14,544 nt of DNA from BRH-c25 sp964574195 (GTDB lineage Bacteria; Bacillota; Clostridia; Lutisporales; Lutisporaceae), in contig CAZNMO010000118.1 in the NCBI GenBank assembly GCA_964574195.1, positions 1 through 14,544 on the forward strand. Direction: 5' to 3'. Below the pieces are notes generated by a model. The model made no database searches, was not told the DNA's origin, and worked only from the letters and a program-made list of their open reading frames with translations. The position numbers and the translations under genes were made by a program. Positions 1-7,915 of this stretch are shown here, in pieces (positions within the stretch are counted from its first letter, which is position 1; the number at the start of each line of letters is the position of its first letter).

Positions 1-831
1 ATCCGGATCATATGTATCCATAAAGGCACAGGGGCCATAATCTATCGTTTCACCGCTGATCGCCATATTGTCGGTGTTCATGACTCCATGTATAAAGCCT
101 ACCAGCTGCCATTTTGACACAAGCTCCGCCTGACGCTTTACCACCTGTTTAAGCAGGAAAACATATTTGTTGCCGACAGCTTCAAATCCCTCAAAATGTC
201 TATGAAGAGCATAGTCTGCCAATATCCGTAGTTCCTCTTCAGTCCCCCATTTGGAAGCATATTCGAAGGTGCCTATACGCAGATGACTTGACGCCACACG
301 GGTAAGTATCGCTCCTGGCTGCTCATCCTGACGGTATACCGGTTCACCCGTTGTCACAACAGCCAGACTGCGGGTAGTTGCAATCCCGAGGGCATGCATG
401 GCCTCGCTGATAATGTATTCGCGCAGCATTGGACCAAGAGCTGCCCGACCATCTCCGCCCCGGGAATATGGTGTTCTTCCGGAGCCCTTCAGCTGAATAT
501 CGAAGCGCCCACCTGCAGGAGTAAGCTGTTCACCCAGCAGTATGGCTCTGCCGTCTCCCAGCATTGTAAAATGCCCGAATTGGTGACCGGCATATGCTTG
601 AGCTAGTGGTTCAGCACCTGCCGGCAGTTGGTTGCCAGCAAACACCACTGTAGCTTCATCGCTTTGCAGCATCCCGGCATCCAGTCCCAGAGCTGCTGCA
701 AGGGGTTCATTGAAGACAACAGGCTTTGGTGAACGTACCGGGGTCGGGTCCAGTACAGAAAAAAATTTACTCGGCAGTCGGGCGTAGCTATTATCAAAAT
801 TCCAGCCTGTTTCCGATATGACTTTTCCCAT
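1..831 (-). CDS. selO: SelO/YdiU family protein adenylyltransferase, N-terminal 277 residues (3' end outside window)
   Basis: SelO proteins have a pseudokinase fold and transfer AMP from ATP to Ser, Thr or Tyr of target proteins; the family is tied to redox stress. The frame is open from the ATG at 831 to the window edge. Visible family marks: the N-terminal GWNFDNSYARLP, the glycine-rich GDGRAILLGE near 92-101, QLKGSGRTPYSR with Lys115, LREYIISEAMHALGI near 136-150, and HGVMNTDN with Asp254 followed ten residues later by DYGP with Asp264. These match the catalytic and metal-binding Asp pair of the family. A full bacterial SelO is about 480 residues, so some 200 are missing, including the C-terminus where a conserved Cys is usual; that Cys cannot be judged here. 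The start is backed by AGGAAAGGAG at 841-850, nine bases upstream. The gene looks like a single unit after the EFR1 gene, with a hairpin between them. Confidence 0.93.
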   Translation of the reverse strand, partial: MGKVISETGWNFDNSYARLPSKFFSVLDPTPVRSPKPVVFNEPLAAALGLDAGMLQSDEATVVFAGNQLPAGAEPLAQAYAGHQFGHFTMLGDGRAILLGEQLTPAGGRFDIQLKGSGRTPYSRGGDGRAALGPMLREYIISEAMHALGIATTRSLAVVTTGEPVYRQDEQPGAILTRVASSHLRIGTFEYASKWGTEEELRILADYALHRHFEGFEAVGNKYVFLLKQVVKRQAELVSKWQLVGFIHGVMNTDNMAISGETIDYGPCAFMDTYDPD

Positions 832-885
832 GATATCGTACTCCTTTCCTCATGTTACCTTGCATCATAGCTTTTGCACAAAATA

Positions 886-909
886 AAAATCATAGTCATC
901 TATGATTTT
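886..909 (-). terminator. AT-rich hairpin, likely terminator of the EFR1 operon
   Basis: A perfect 10-bp inverted repeat (AAAATCATAG / CTATGATTTT) encloses a 4-base loop. On the minus strand it is followed by a T-rich tract (TATTTT). It lies 31 bases past the stop of the EFR1 gene and upstream of selO. The stem is poor in GC, so termination may be leaky. No convincing -35/-10 pair for selO was found between here and its start. Confidence 0.5.
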
Positions 910-939
910 AATTTTTCTAATATTGCTTTTTCACAGCTC

Positions 940-1761
940 TCAAAAGATTTCAGCTTCTGCCCTTCTCGCATATAGCTCTTCAAGCTCATGCAAATGGTAA
1001 AGGTATCCCTTGTCGTCAAAATATTTAGCAGCCTGCGGGCATCGCTTTATACATGCACCGCACTTTATGCAGATGCCTTCGACCCTGCTCATGTCTTCCA
1101 TGCTTATAGAGCCCATGGGACAAACATTCGCACATATTCCACAGCTTGTGCAGCTGTCGTTTGTTTTGGGCTTTACCTTCAGTATATTGATCAGCGCTCC
1201 ATTTCTGTCTCTGGGAGTATAGTATGGACGGAGAGGTTCCTCCCCCTTGACGGTCAAAGGCTGTTCCGGCGCAAGGTCTATGCGTTTAAGCCTGATCAAG
1301 GCTATTTCAGCCAGTTCATCTGCAGCATGCATATCCTGAGCATCGGGACGTCCCGCAGCCAGTATTTCCGAAAAGGAGTGCTCTCCGACAAACGCCCCTG
1401 CGGCTATTGTATGAAACCCATCTGCCTCCAGTATATCCACAAATTCTTTAAGTGCATCATCATAGGCTCGGTTGCCGAACAGCACAACAGGTATTGAAAT
1501 TGCTCCATTACCCTCCACCCGTTCCTTGAGGAAAGACAAAAGCACATTGGGAACTCGTCCTGCATAAACCGGTGTACCGAATACAACAAGGTCCTCTGCC
1601 CCAAATATAAGCCTATTCTTTCTGGCATCAGGCAGGGTAAAATCTACTATATTCACTTTCAATTGCATTTTTTGTCCAATTGCCCCGGAAATATACTCAA
1701 CCGCTTTCCTTGTAGTCCCGGTCGCACTGTAGTATACTGCCCAGATCCTGCTTATCAACAT
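940..1761 (-). CDS. EFR1 family protein (flavodoxin-like domain plus two 4Fe-4S clusters)
   Basis: This is a cytoplasmic electron-transfer protein of the EFR1 type, 273 residues. An N-terminal flavodoxin-like domain (about 1-160) carries the FMN phosphate-loop sequence YYSATGTTRK at 10-19 and FGTPVYAGRVP at 61-71. A C-terminal bacterial-ferredoxin domain has two classic cluster motifs: Cys204, 207, 210 and 214 (CTSCGICANVCP), then Cys231, 234, 237 and 241 (CIKCGACIKRCP). It could therefore pass electrons between FMN and two iron-sulfur clusters; the partner is not known. I chose the ATG at 1761 over the in-frame GTG at 1785 because the flavodoxin strand begins there, a G-rich ribosome binding site lies just upstream, and the GTG would overlap the previous gene. 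It starts 14 bases after the WG-repeat lipoprotein gene ends, so the two are probably co-transcribed. Confidence 0.9.
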   Translation of the reverse strand: MLISRIWAVYYSATGTTRKAVEYISGAIGQKMQLKVNIVDFTLPDARKNRLIFGAEDLVVFGTPVYAGRVPNVLLSFLKERVEGNGAISIPVVLFGNRAYDDALKEFVDILEADGFHTIAAGAFVGEHSFSEILAAGRPDAQDMHAADELAEIALIRLKRIDLAPEQPLTVKGEEPLRPYYTPRDRNGALINILKVKPKTNDSCTSCGICANVCPMGSISMEDMSRVEGICIKCGACIKRCPQAAKYFDDKGYLYHLHELEELYARRAEAEIF

Positions 1762-1775
1762 CTTTTTCCCCCATC

Positions 1776-4058
1776 TCAATCCCACTTGTCGATATAGGTC
1801 AGCTGATACTTCCGGCCTTCATAGGAATACCTCACCGAATACACCCACTTAAACGTTTTGGTCGTATAATCCTTCCCCGGATACTGTATCCCGATATCCT
1901 CAGTTACATATACTCTGATAATTCCGAGATTATCTCCTTCAATACTCTCAATGGAATAGCCATCCAGCCTCTCCTTGATCTGCTTCTTGTTCAAGTCTCC
2001 AACCAGTTTCTTCTGTGAAATGTAAAGGGTGCTGTCCGGGTAAAGCCACGGTTCAACCAAGCTAAAATCATTTTTGTTTATTGCCTCGATCATTGCAGTT
2101 TCATATGCTTTTATCGCTTCCTCAATTTTTACCCTGTCACCGGCATAAAAATCTTCAGTCTTTTCTCCGCCAATTGCCTGCGCTCCCCTCTCGAAGGAGT
2201 TCCAAAGTTCACCCTCAGTATCTATCAGGTCCTTAAGCTCATCATAGCTTATATTGAACTCCGGAAAACCTGCAGCATAGGCAGCTATGGCATAAGGGTA
2301 GAAGTATATCCTGAGAGCATCCCTCCTGAAGGTAAAGCCTCCATCCGTCTCCAGATCCCCTATATGTTCTGAATACAACTGATCTCCCAGCTCTTTGTTG
2401 GCTCTGTCGATCTTACCTTTTACTATCTCAGTCAGCTTGGCTTTATAATTGCTGCCTGCCTTAAAAAGGTCCTTAAGCTCATAAAGCCTGCCGTTCGTTA
2501 TATTTATATGGTATTCTTCCCTGCTTGGCTGCCCGTGTGCCGCACCTATAGGGTAATAATAACCACTCTTGCTTATTACGAGCATATCCTTGTTTTTCTC
2601 AGCAGTAAAGCCTATTTCAATTGAATCGGTATACATATTTCCGTCCTTGTTGGAGCCCTTGCTATCGCCTACAAAATACTCCTTCAACATCACATTGATA
2701 CTCTCCTGTACCTTGGAGTCCGCCAGTCCCGCTATCTCTGGGTACTGTATCAGCATGCACCTGTCGGGTCTGAAGCTTTTCATATTGACTTCCAGACCAT
2801 TATCAAAGTGGAAGGTATTATTGGATGCCCAAAGCTTTTTTCCATCCTGCGAGTAGTATTGAAGCATATTGTCAGCCTCGATCTTGTATAGGTCTCCAAG
2901 CAGCTTTATACTACCTACACCCTCAGACCTTGGAATGCTTTTTATCTCTTCTCCCTTACCGTCGATCAAGTATGTGCTTTTCTCATCGGATACAGATATC
3001 AGTCCGTTTTCCAGAGCTTCGACGTTATAAAAATCGAAACTGGTCAGCTGCTTGCCTGTTTTATCAAACAGAGCTTTTTTAGCATAGGTCGAAACATAGT
3101 ACGCTTCATGGGTTTCTGGTACTGAGTATATTCCAGCTCCAAGATATGTGATCTCGCCATACTCTGCGGGTATGACGAATTCCCCTTTCTTGTTGATCAC
3201 TCCATATTTGTTTTCATAATCTCCTGCCGCATTTACTATAGCCAGGCCATCAACAAAACCACGGGCTTCACTGTACACCGCATCAAGCAGGAGCTTTCCG
3301 TCCAGATCCATATAGCCGAACTTGTCACGGCCTTCACTATCTGCTCTGGAAAATACAAATATACCCTCCGAAAGCTCTTTTGCCATTTTTGTATCTATTT
3401 CCTTGAGAAGTTTTCCTTCTTTATTAATAAGGCCAAAACGGTCTTCCTTAATTTTCACCAGCGCTTTATCCCCGGAAAAGGCTTGGGCCCACTCATAAAC
3501 AGGTTCTATAACCACTTTCCCCTCGGTATTTATATAGCCCCAGAGGCCCTTCTCATTGTCGACCCGTTTGCTGAAAGCTGCCATGCCACAGCCGGGTTTG
3601 TCAATAGCACCATCCGTCTGGAAAAGTACTGATCCATCCTTATCATACAGGTAGCTTTTGCCCGATTCGTCAGTCACTACAGCCCCCTGCCCAGTGAAAT
3701 CAGTGGAATACAGATATCCTGACTCCATGACCGGCTTCCCTGTCAGGTCTATAAGCCTCCATGCTCCATTTTCTGATACCTCCGCCATACCATTACCCAT
3801 GAAATCGCCGGCACTTTCATACTGAGGCTTTATTACAAATGCCCCTGATTCATCTATATACCCCCACTTCTTATCTGAGCCTTCCATGACATAAGCAGGG
3901 TAAAGCCTTCCTGGAAGATTTTCCGTGGTCCCTTCAGTCACAGCAGGAGTCGCAGTATTGACCTCCGCAGAGGCTTGCACTGCCTCTTTGCCATTTGCGC
4001 ATGCCGTAAATACAACAGCGGTTATAAGCATGCTTATAAGAAGAATGCTTTTTTTCAT
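1776..4058 (-). CDS. WG-repeat lipoprotein with DUF3298-like and TcaA NTF2-like domains
   Basis: A 760-residue exported lipoprotein. It starts with MKK, a hydrophobic stretch (5-17) and a lipobox-like FTAC with Cys20; Phe at -3 is not the commonest residue. After a Thr/Ala/Glu-rich linker come about seven or eight WG-type repeats (about 62-375), each with G-(Y/F/L)-(I/M)-(D/N)-x-x-G-K near WGYID 65-69, WGYIN 173-177, FGLIN 208-212, FGYMD 247-251 and YGVIN 285-289. Residues of about 430-615 look like the RsiV-type DUF3298 fold (INITNGRLYELKDLF; FYPYAIAAYAAGFPEFNISYDEL). Residues of about 645-758 look like the NTF2-like domain at the C-terminus of TcaA proteins. It is likely an outward-facing binding or sensing protein on the membrane; its ligand is unknown. 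AAAGGA lies ten bases before the ATG, with an extended -10 promoter further upstream. Confidence 0.82.
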   Translation of the reverse strand: MKKSILLISMLITAVVFTACANGKEAVQASAEVNTATPAVTEGTTENLPGRLYPAYVMEGSDKKWGYIDESGAFVIKPQYESAGDFMGNGMAEVSENGAWRLIDLTGKPVMESGYLYSTDFTGQGAVVTDESGKSYLYDKDGSVLFQTDGAIDKPGCGMAAFSKRVDNEKGLWGYINTEGKVVIEPVYEWAQAFSGDKALVKIKEDRFGLINKEGKLLKEIDTKMAKELSEGIFVFSRADSEGRDKFGYMDLDGKLLLDAVYSEARGFVDGLAIVNAAGDYENKYGVINKKGEFVIPAEYGEITYLGAGIYSVPETHEAYYVSTYAKKALFDKTGKQLTSFDFYNVEALENGLISVSDEKSTYLIDGKGEEIKSIPRSEGVGSIKLLGDLYKIEADNMLQYYSQDGKKLWASNNTFHFDNGLEVNMKSFRPDRCMLIQYPEIAGLADSKVQESINVMLKEYFVGDSKGSNKDGNMYTDSIEIGFTAEKNKDMLVISKSGYYYPIGAAHGQPSREEYHINITNGRLYELKDLFKAGSNYKAKLTEIVKGKIDRANKELGDQLYSEHIGDLETDGGFTFRRDALRIYFYPYAIAAYAAGFPEFNISYDELKDLIDTEGELWNSFERGAQAIGGEKTEDFYAGDRVKIEEAIKAYETAMIEAINKNDFSLVEPWLYPDSTLYISQKKLVGDLNKKQIKERLDGYSIESIEGDNLGIIRVYVTEDIGIQYPGKDYTTKTFKWVYSVRYSYEGRKYQLTYIDKWD

Positions 4059-4097
4059 ATCTGTCTATCCTTTCAATTTCTTCCATTTATCGATTTA

Positions 4098-4126
4098 ATA
4101 TTAGCATATTGGAGAATGCTTCACAA
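4098..4126 (-). promoter_or_regulatory. Sigma-A-type promoter for the WG-lipoprotein/EFR1 operon
   Basis: On the minus strand TTGTGA (4121-4126) and TAATAT (4098-4103) are separated by exactly 17 bases, and TG one base before the -10 makes it an extended -10. The predicted transcript starts near 4091 and gives a leader of about 33 bases before the ATG at 4058. Confidence 0.6.
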
Positions 4127-4181
4127 ATGTATGTTTTACCCTTTTATGGCTTTTAATTACAGGATATGCTGTATGTGCACT

Positions 4182-4210
4182 AAAAAAGGAAGCAAATCTG
4201 CTTCCTTTTG
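4182..4210 (-). terminator. Rho-independent terminator of the hemerythrin gene
   Basis: An 11-bp perfect stem (AAAAGGAAGCA with TGCTTCCTTTT) closes a 4-base loop and runs into T residues on the minus strand, ten bases past the hemerythrin stop codon. It separates that gene from the WG-lipoprotein promoter. Confidence 0.85.
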
Positions 4211-4219
4211 TTTCCCTGA

Positions 4220-4609
4220 TCACTCCGCTATTTGCTTGTCCCTCTTAACGATATGCTCCGCCAGCCACATATTAAGGAAATCCACCAATTCCAAAAGGGC
4301 TTCCTTCTGGTTTTCATCGATATTGTCAGTATCTATGCCGTCTATCTTATCAATAAAGTCAGCATGGGCAACCTTCTGGGATAAAATCCTCTTGTAGCCG
4401 ACACTTTCCATATACTCTTCCTCGTGTTTGAAATGGTACCTGGTATAATCCTTCAAGTCATTAACGACCTTCATTATGTAGTCGTACTTATCGGGTATGA
4501 ACTGGTTTGTCAAAAGCTCATAGCATTCGTCTGCAATTGCAAACAGCTTTGTGTGCTCTTCATCAATAAAACTGATTCCAGTAAAGTATTCCGGTTTCAT
4601 TTCGTACAT
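4220..4609 (-). CDS. Bacteriohemerythrin (non-heme diiron O2-binding protein)
   Basis: A 129-residue single-domain hemerythrin, the usual size. The family forms a four-helix bundle that binds O2 at a diiron centre; in anaerobes it is thought to sense, carry or remove oxygen. Ligand positions by alignment of motifs: His19 (DEEHTKLF), His59 and Glu63 (HFKHEEEYM), His82 (AHADF), His119 and Asp124 (WLAEHIVKRD). The usual H-x3-H pair before AHADF is broken: position 78 is Gln, so one of the standard five histidines is missing. This occurs in the tidy SQKVAH context, not in damaged sequence. AGGAGA lies about eight bases before the ATG. The gene stands alone, with its own terminator downstream and a terminator of the next gene upstream. 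Confidence 0.93.
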   Translation of the reverse strand: MYEMKPEYFTGISFIDEEHTKLFAIADECYELLTNQFIPDKYDYIMKVVNDLKDYTRYHFKHEEEYMESVGYKRILSQKVAHADFIDKIDGIDTDNIDENQKEALLELVDFLNMWLAEHIVKRDKQIAE

Positions 4610-4709
4610 GATAGTCTCTCCTTTATTAATATAATTATATTACCCCCTGATGGGTTAAGTGCTGATATATGAGTTATCCGCAGCCTATTAGGATTCATTT
4701 TACAAATTA

Positions 4710-4738
4710 ACATTAACATAAAAAAGCCTCTAGTTCAA
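4710..4738 (-). promoter_or_regulatory. Possible promoter of the hemerythrin gene
   Basis: TTGAAC (4733-4738) and TAATGT (4710-4715) lie 17 bases apart on the minus strand, about 100 bases before the hemerythrin start. The -10 matches the consensus at only three positions, and the region is very AT-rich, so chance matches are likely. The rest of the 264-base spacer (4610-4873) holds only the terminator of the DUF1846 gene. Confidence 0.28.
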
Positions 4739-4800
4739 TATATAAATAATAATTATTCTTATAAAAAGTTTATTAAAAACAAGCGCGCTTATACATACAT

Positions 4801-4847
4801 AAAAAGCTATCCAACAGATCTTCAGATTCTGCCAGATAGCTCTTTTT
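4801..4847 (-). terminator. Terminator of the DUF1846 gene
   Basis: The arms AAAAAGCTATC (4801-4811) and GATAGCTCTTTTT (4835-4847) pair with one bulge, and an inner CAGA/TCTG stem extends the hairpin. On the minus strand it ends in five T and lies 27 bases past the DUF1846 stop. The plus-strand side also ends in T, but no plus-strand gene comes before it. Confidence 0.75.
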
Positions 4848-4873
4848 ATTCATTGAACTTATTTCTATCAGTA

Positions 4874-6358
4874 TTACTTATGATACAGTTTCTTGGACTG
4901 GTATTGCGGCTCACAGGTAATATTGATCCCAAGCTTTTGAAATACATTTTCATCAACATGGGAAAGGATGACCGATGAGTGAGCCTCACAGCCGCGAAGC
5001 TTTGAAAGCTGTTTTATTGCCAGTGCCGCGGTGGGATTGGTGGTCGCACAGATAGAAAGTGCGATAAGTATTTCATCCGTATGCAGACGCGGATTGCTAT
5101 TGCCCATGTGTTCAGTTTTCAAAGCCTGGATAGGCTCGATCACAATAGGTGAGATCAGGTGCATATCATGGTTTATACCGCCCAATTCCTTCAATGCATT
5201 CAATAACAATGCCGCAGAAGCACCCAACAGCGGGGTGGTCTTACCGGTTATTATCCGTCCGTCGTTAAGCTGAAGCGCCACCGCCGGACCTTCAGTAGCT
5301 TCCGCCCTGGTCAAAGCAGCTTCTACAACGGGGCGGCACTTGGGCGATATCCCCAGCGTATTCATCAAAAGCTCCAGCCTGTAAACTTCAGCTTTATCAG
5401 CCATTCCCTGCCTTTGAGCACATCTCGTAATATAATATCTGCGTATGACCTCCTGCTCCGAGGCCCTGCACACTGCTTCATCATCGGTGATACAGAAGCC
5501 GGCCATGTTAACACCCATATCTGTCGGGCTCTGATACGGAGACTTGCCAGCTATCTTGTCAAATATGGCATTCAGTACAGGGAAGACTTCAATATCCCTG
5601 TTGTAGTTAACAGTAGTGATGCCATAGGCGTCAAGATGGAAGGGGTCTATCATGTTCACATCATTGAGGTCTGTGGTTGCTGCCTCGTAGGCGATATTCA
5701 CCGGATGCTTTAATGGCAGGTTCCATATGGGAAAAGTCTCAAACTTCGCATAACCCGCCTGTATGCCGCGCTCATGTTCATGATACAGCTGTGATAGGCA
5801 GGTTGCCATTTTTCCGCTTCCAGGCCCTGGAGCGGTTACCACGATAAGTGAGCGTGTAGTTTCTATATACTCGTTCTTGCCATACCCGTCCTTACTTACT
5901 ATAAGGGGAATATTGTTGGGATAGTCAGGGATTGAGTAGTGTCTGTATACTTTTATGCCGAGCTCATTAAGCCTTTTTTGAAACATATCGGTTGAAAATT
6001 GCGGGCGGTAACGTGTTATAACAACACTTCCAACATATAAGCCGATTTCACGGAAGGCGTCTATCAATCGCATCATTTCCTGATCGTATGTAATCCCGAA
6101 ATCCCTGCGTCGCTTGCTTCTCTCGATATCATCCGCCGAGATTGAAATTACGATCTCCACTTGCTCCTTGAGTTCAAGAAGCATTTTTACCTTGCTGTCA
6201 GGCTTAAAGCCCGGAAGTACACGTGAGGCGTGATAATCATCAAAAAGCTTTCCGCCAAATTCCAGATAAAGCTTTCCGCCAAAAAACTCTATCCTCTCAA
6301 GTATTTTTTGTGATTGCATCTGAAGGTACTTGTCATTGCTAAATCCAACCTTATCCAT
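4874..6358 (-). CDS. DUF1846 (UPF0371) family protein, function unknown
   Basis: A 494-residue protein of the DUF1846/UPF0371 family, which is common in clostridia and streptococci and has no settled role. Family-like segments include GFSNDKYLQMQSQKILER at the N-terminus, FGGKLYLEFGGKLFDDYHASRVLPGF at about 25-51, and KSPYQSPTDMGVNMAGFCI at about 272-290. Residues 176-183 (APGPGSGK) after a hydrophobic strand look like a phosphate-binding loop, so a nucleotide-dependent role is possible but unproven. No signal peptide or membrane segment is seen, so it is likely cytoplasmic. The ATG at 6358 has AGGAGA six to seven bases upstream. It appears to be transcribed alone from its own promoter, with a terminator after it. 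No neighbour gives a clear hint of function. Confidence 0.88.
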   Translation of the reverse strand: MDKVGFSNDKYLQMQSQKILERIEFFGGKLYLEFGGKLFDDYHASRVLPGFKPDSKVKMLLELKEQVEIVISISADDIERSKRRRDFGITYDQEMMRLIDAFREIGLYVGSVVITRYRPQFSTDMFQKRLNELGIKVYRHYSIPDYPNNIPLIVSKDGYGKNEYIETTRSLIVVTAPGPGSGKMATCLSQLYHEHERGIQAGYAKFETFPIWNLPLKHPVNIAYEAATTDLNDVNMIDPFHLDAYGITTVNYNRDIEVFPVLNAIFDKIAGKSPYQSPTDMGVNMAGFCITDDEAVCRASEQEVIRRYYITRCAQRQGMADKAEVYRLELLMNTLGISPKCRPVVEAALTRAEATEGPAVALQLNDGRIITGKTTPLLGASAALLLNALKELGGINHDMHLISPIVIEPIQALKTEHMGNSNPRLHTDEILIALSICATTNPTAALAIKQLSKLRGCEAHSSVILSHVDENVFQKLGINITCEPQYQSKKLYHK

Positions 6359-6439
6359 ATTTTTCTCCTGTATAATATATATTTGAATAAAAACTCTGAC
6401 AATGTTATTTGGTACATTTACTTCATCTGAATGATTATG

Positions 6440-6466
6440 ATTATTATTTACTTTACAAATAATAAT
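6440..6466. repeat. Perfect inverted repeat over the DUF1846 promoter -10
   Basis: ATTATTATTT (6440-6449) and AAATAATAAT (6457-6466) are perfect inverted copies, 7 bases apart. The right arm covers the -10 element, and the predicted transcription start falls in the spacer. This position suits a repressor operator, but AT-only repeats also arise by chance. Confidence 0.4.
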
Positions 6467-6487
6467 ACACTACTGCTCAACTGTCAA
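6459..6487 (-). promoter_or_regulatory. Strong sigma-A promoter of the DUF1846 gene
   Basis: A perfect -35 TTGACA (6482-6487 read on the minus strand) and a -10 TATTAT (6459-6464) are spaced by exactly 17 bases. The predicted start near 6452 leaves a leader of about 94 bases before the ATG. It lies downstream of the MFS gene, whose 3' spacer shows no convincing terminator. Confidence 0.75.
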
Positions 6488-6604
6488 CAGACATATGTCC
6501 CATTTAACGTATGGTACCCTCATTATTTTTTAATACAATCACCTGCAATTATCACTATACTTCCAGCACCGGCAATGCTGTTTCCATGATATCCCCTTCA
6601 GGCA

Positions 6605-7843
6605 CTATGCTTGCTCTGTCTCCGCTGTGGCATCAGCCAGTCCTCCCCTGTAATATTCCCGGGAGGTCAGGATGCCCATGGCCAAAAGTATAATACAGAA
6701 AGCACATACTATGACCATGAACTGTATCCTTACCCTATCGGCCAGAGGACCGAATATAACCATGCCAAGAGGCATAAAACCCGTGAACATAACATTTAAC
6801 AGGCTGAAGACCCTCCCCAGCATAGCTGGCTCGGTTTTTTCCTGGACCAATGTAAAAACTGCAGACTGGACTACAGGGATGGTCATCCCCATGAAGAACA
6901 TGAGGGATGCAAATAGCCAGAAGGTACTGGTAAAGCCAACCGCAAAAGATGTAACGCCATATATCGCAGCCCCCAGAAAAAATGTCATATTGCGATTTTT
7001 GAATCCGCCTGTCGCGCCGAGCAGAAGACCTCCTGCCAAAGCTCCTGCAAATCCAACCGTCTCATTGATTGTAAGCAACATTATATTATCTCCGAAGGTC
7101 CTCTGAATCATGAGCGCTGTCAGGAAGCCCGAGGGAACACACAGGAAAATGTATGCGCCATATTGTATCAGCATCCTTCTGAGAAACTTATGTCTCCAGG
7201 TAAATCGAAGGCCTTCACCGATCTCCTTTAAAACCGGGGTATTCCCTGCTCCCNNNNNNNNNNGGAACAGCATACTCACGCCAATGACTGCTGTAGCAAC
7301 ATCTATCAGCATGATGTTGTAGATAGGACCCGCTGCCATTATTGCACCGGCCGCAACAGGAGAAACAAATTGAACCACAGCCTGAATGCTTCCATTGATG
7401 CCATTGACACGCATAAGCCCATCTTCAGGAACCAACTGTGGAAGCATTGCATTTACCGTAGGTGTCTGTATCCCGCTGCCAAGAGACCTGACTGCGCATA
7501 CGATTATGATTGCCGGCAGGGCTGCTTCGCCCACATTTCCGGACATCATGTACAGGGCAAGCAGCAATGTTGTAGCTGCAATAACTATGTCAGAGATGAT
7601 TATTATCCATTTTCTGTCGTAGCGGTCCGCCCACACTCCGGCAAAAAAGGACACCAGCATCTGGGGCAAAAAGGCCGTCAGGGTAAGGACAGTGACCCAC
7701 AGCCCCGAGGATGTTTCAAGCGTTACATACCAAATGATCGCCATCTGTACGATCTGTGAGCCAAAAAGCGTAACACCCTGACTGACCAGGAATGCAACAG
7801 TCTTACCCCACCACTTTACGCTTTTCTTATCATATGAATTCAT
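6605..7843 (-). CDS. MFS drug exporter, macrolide-efflux (MefA/DHA3)-like, with a 10-N gap inside
   Basis: A membrane transporter of about 412 residues plus an unknown number hidden by the gap. About twelve hydrophobic segments are visible, and the loop between helices 2 and 3 has the MFS motif A form GVWADRYDRK (69-78). The overall sequence (QIVQMAIIWYV near 30-40; GIQTPTVNAMLPQLVPEDGLMRVNG near 124-148; a cytoplasmic R-H-rich turn after the gap) resembles the MefA-like 12-helix proton-driven drug exporters. The N run at 7254-7263 falls at residue 194 or so, in the central loop between the two halves of the transporter. The frame stays open if the true gap is 1 mod 3. The ATG at 7843 has AGGAGG six bases before it. 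It is last in the merR-helD-MFS cassette, 72 bases after helD. The substrate is not known. Confidence 0.85.
   Translation of the reverse strand: MNSYDKKSVKWWGKTVAFLVSQGVTLFGSQIVQMAIIWYVTLETSSGLWVTVLTLTAFLPQMLVSFFAGVWADRYDRKWIIIISDIVIAATTLLLALYMMSGNVGEAALPAIIIVCAVRSLGSGIQTPTVNAMLPQLVPEDGLMRVNGINGSIQAVVQFVSPVAAGAIMAAGPIYNIMLIDVATAVIGVSMLFXXXXGAGNTPVLKEIGEGLRFTWRHKFLRRMLIQYGAYIFLCVPSGFLTALMIQRTFGDNIMLLTINETVGFAGALAGGLLLGATGGFKNRNMTFFLGAAIYGVTSFAVGFTSTFWLFASLMFFMGMTIPVVQSAVFTLVQEKTEPAMLGRVFSLLNVMFTGFMPLGMVIFGPLADRVRIQFMVIVCAFCIILLAMGILTSREYYRGGLADATAETEQA
7254..7263. other. Assembly gap (10 N) inside the MFS gene
   Basis: Ten N of placeholder length. The flanks are in the same frame as given, so a true length of 1 mod 3 would keep the gene whole. 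The gap hits the central loop, whose length varies in this family, so the real size cannot be judged. Confidence 0.95.
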
Positions 7844-7860
7844 TTTATCCCTCCTATATA

Positions 7861-7897
7861 GTTTACCACCAGTACTTTCACTGGTGGCATACTGTAG
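7861..7897 (-). repeat. Hairpin element copy 1, between helD and the MFS gene
   Basis: The arms GTATGCCACCAGT and ACTGGTGGTAAAC (minus strand) form a 13-position stem with one mismatch and one G-T wobble around a 6-base loop, preceded by CTACA. No T run follows, so it is not an ordinary terminator. It ends about six bases before the MFS ribosome binding site. It aligns without gaps to the element at 9803-9839, with 29 of 37 bases the same. Confidence 0.7.
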
Positions 7898-7915
7898 ATA
7901 TCTGTTTTTGAAGGC

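Noticed and set aside
864..892. A selO promoter using TATGAT at 864-869
   Set aside because: No acceptable -35 lies 16 to 18 bases upstream; the hairpin of the preceding operon occupies that place.
988..1497. A 169-codon plus-strand ORF opposite the EFR1 gene
   Set aside because: It is an antisense shadow of a well-supported redox protein and shows no recognisable protein sequence or ribosome binding site.
6553..6585. A ten-codon minus-strand ORF (METALPVLEV) after the MFS gene, with GGGGATATC before its ATG
   Set aside because: Too short to support as a gene; the nearby CAGCA/TGCTG hairpin is weak and lacks a T run, so it is not a good terminator or leader peptide either.
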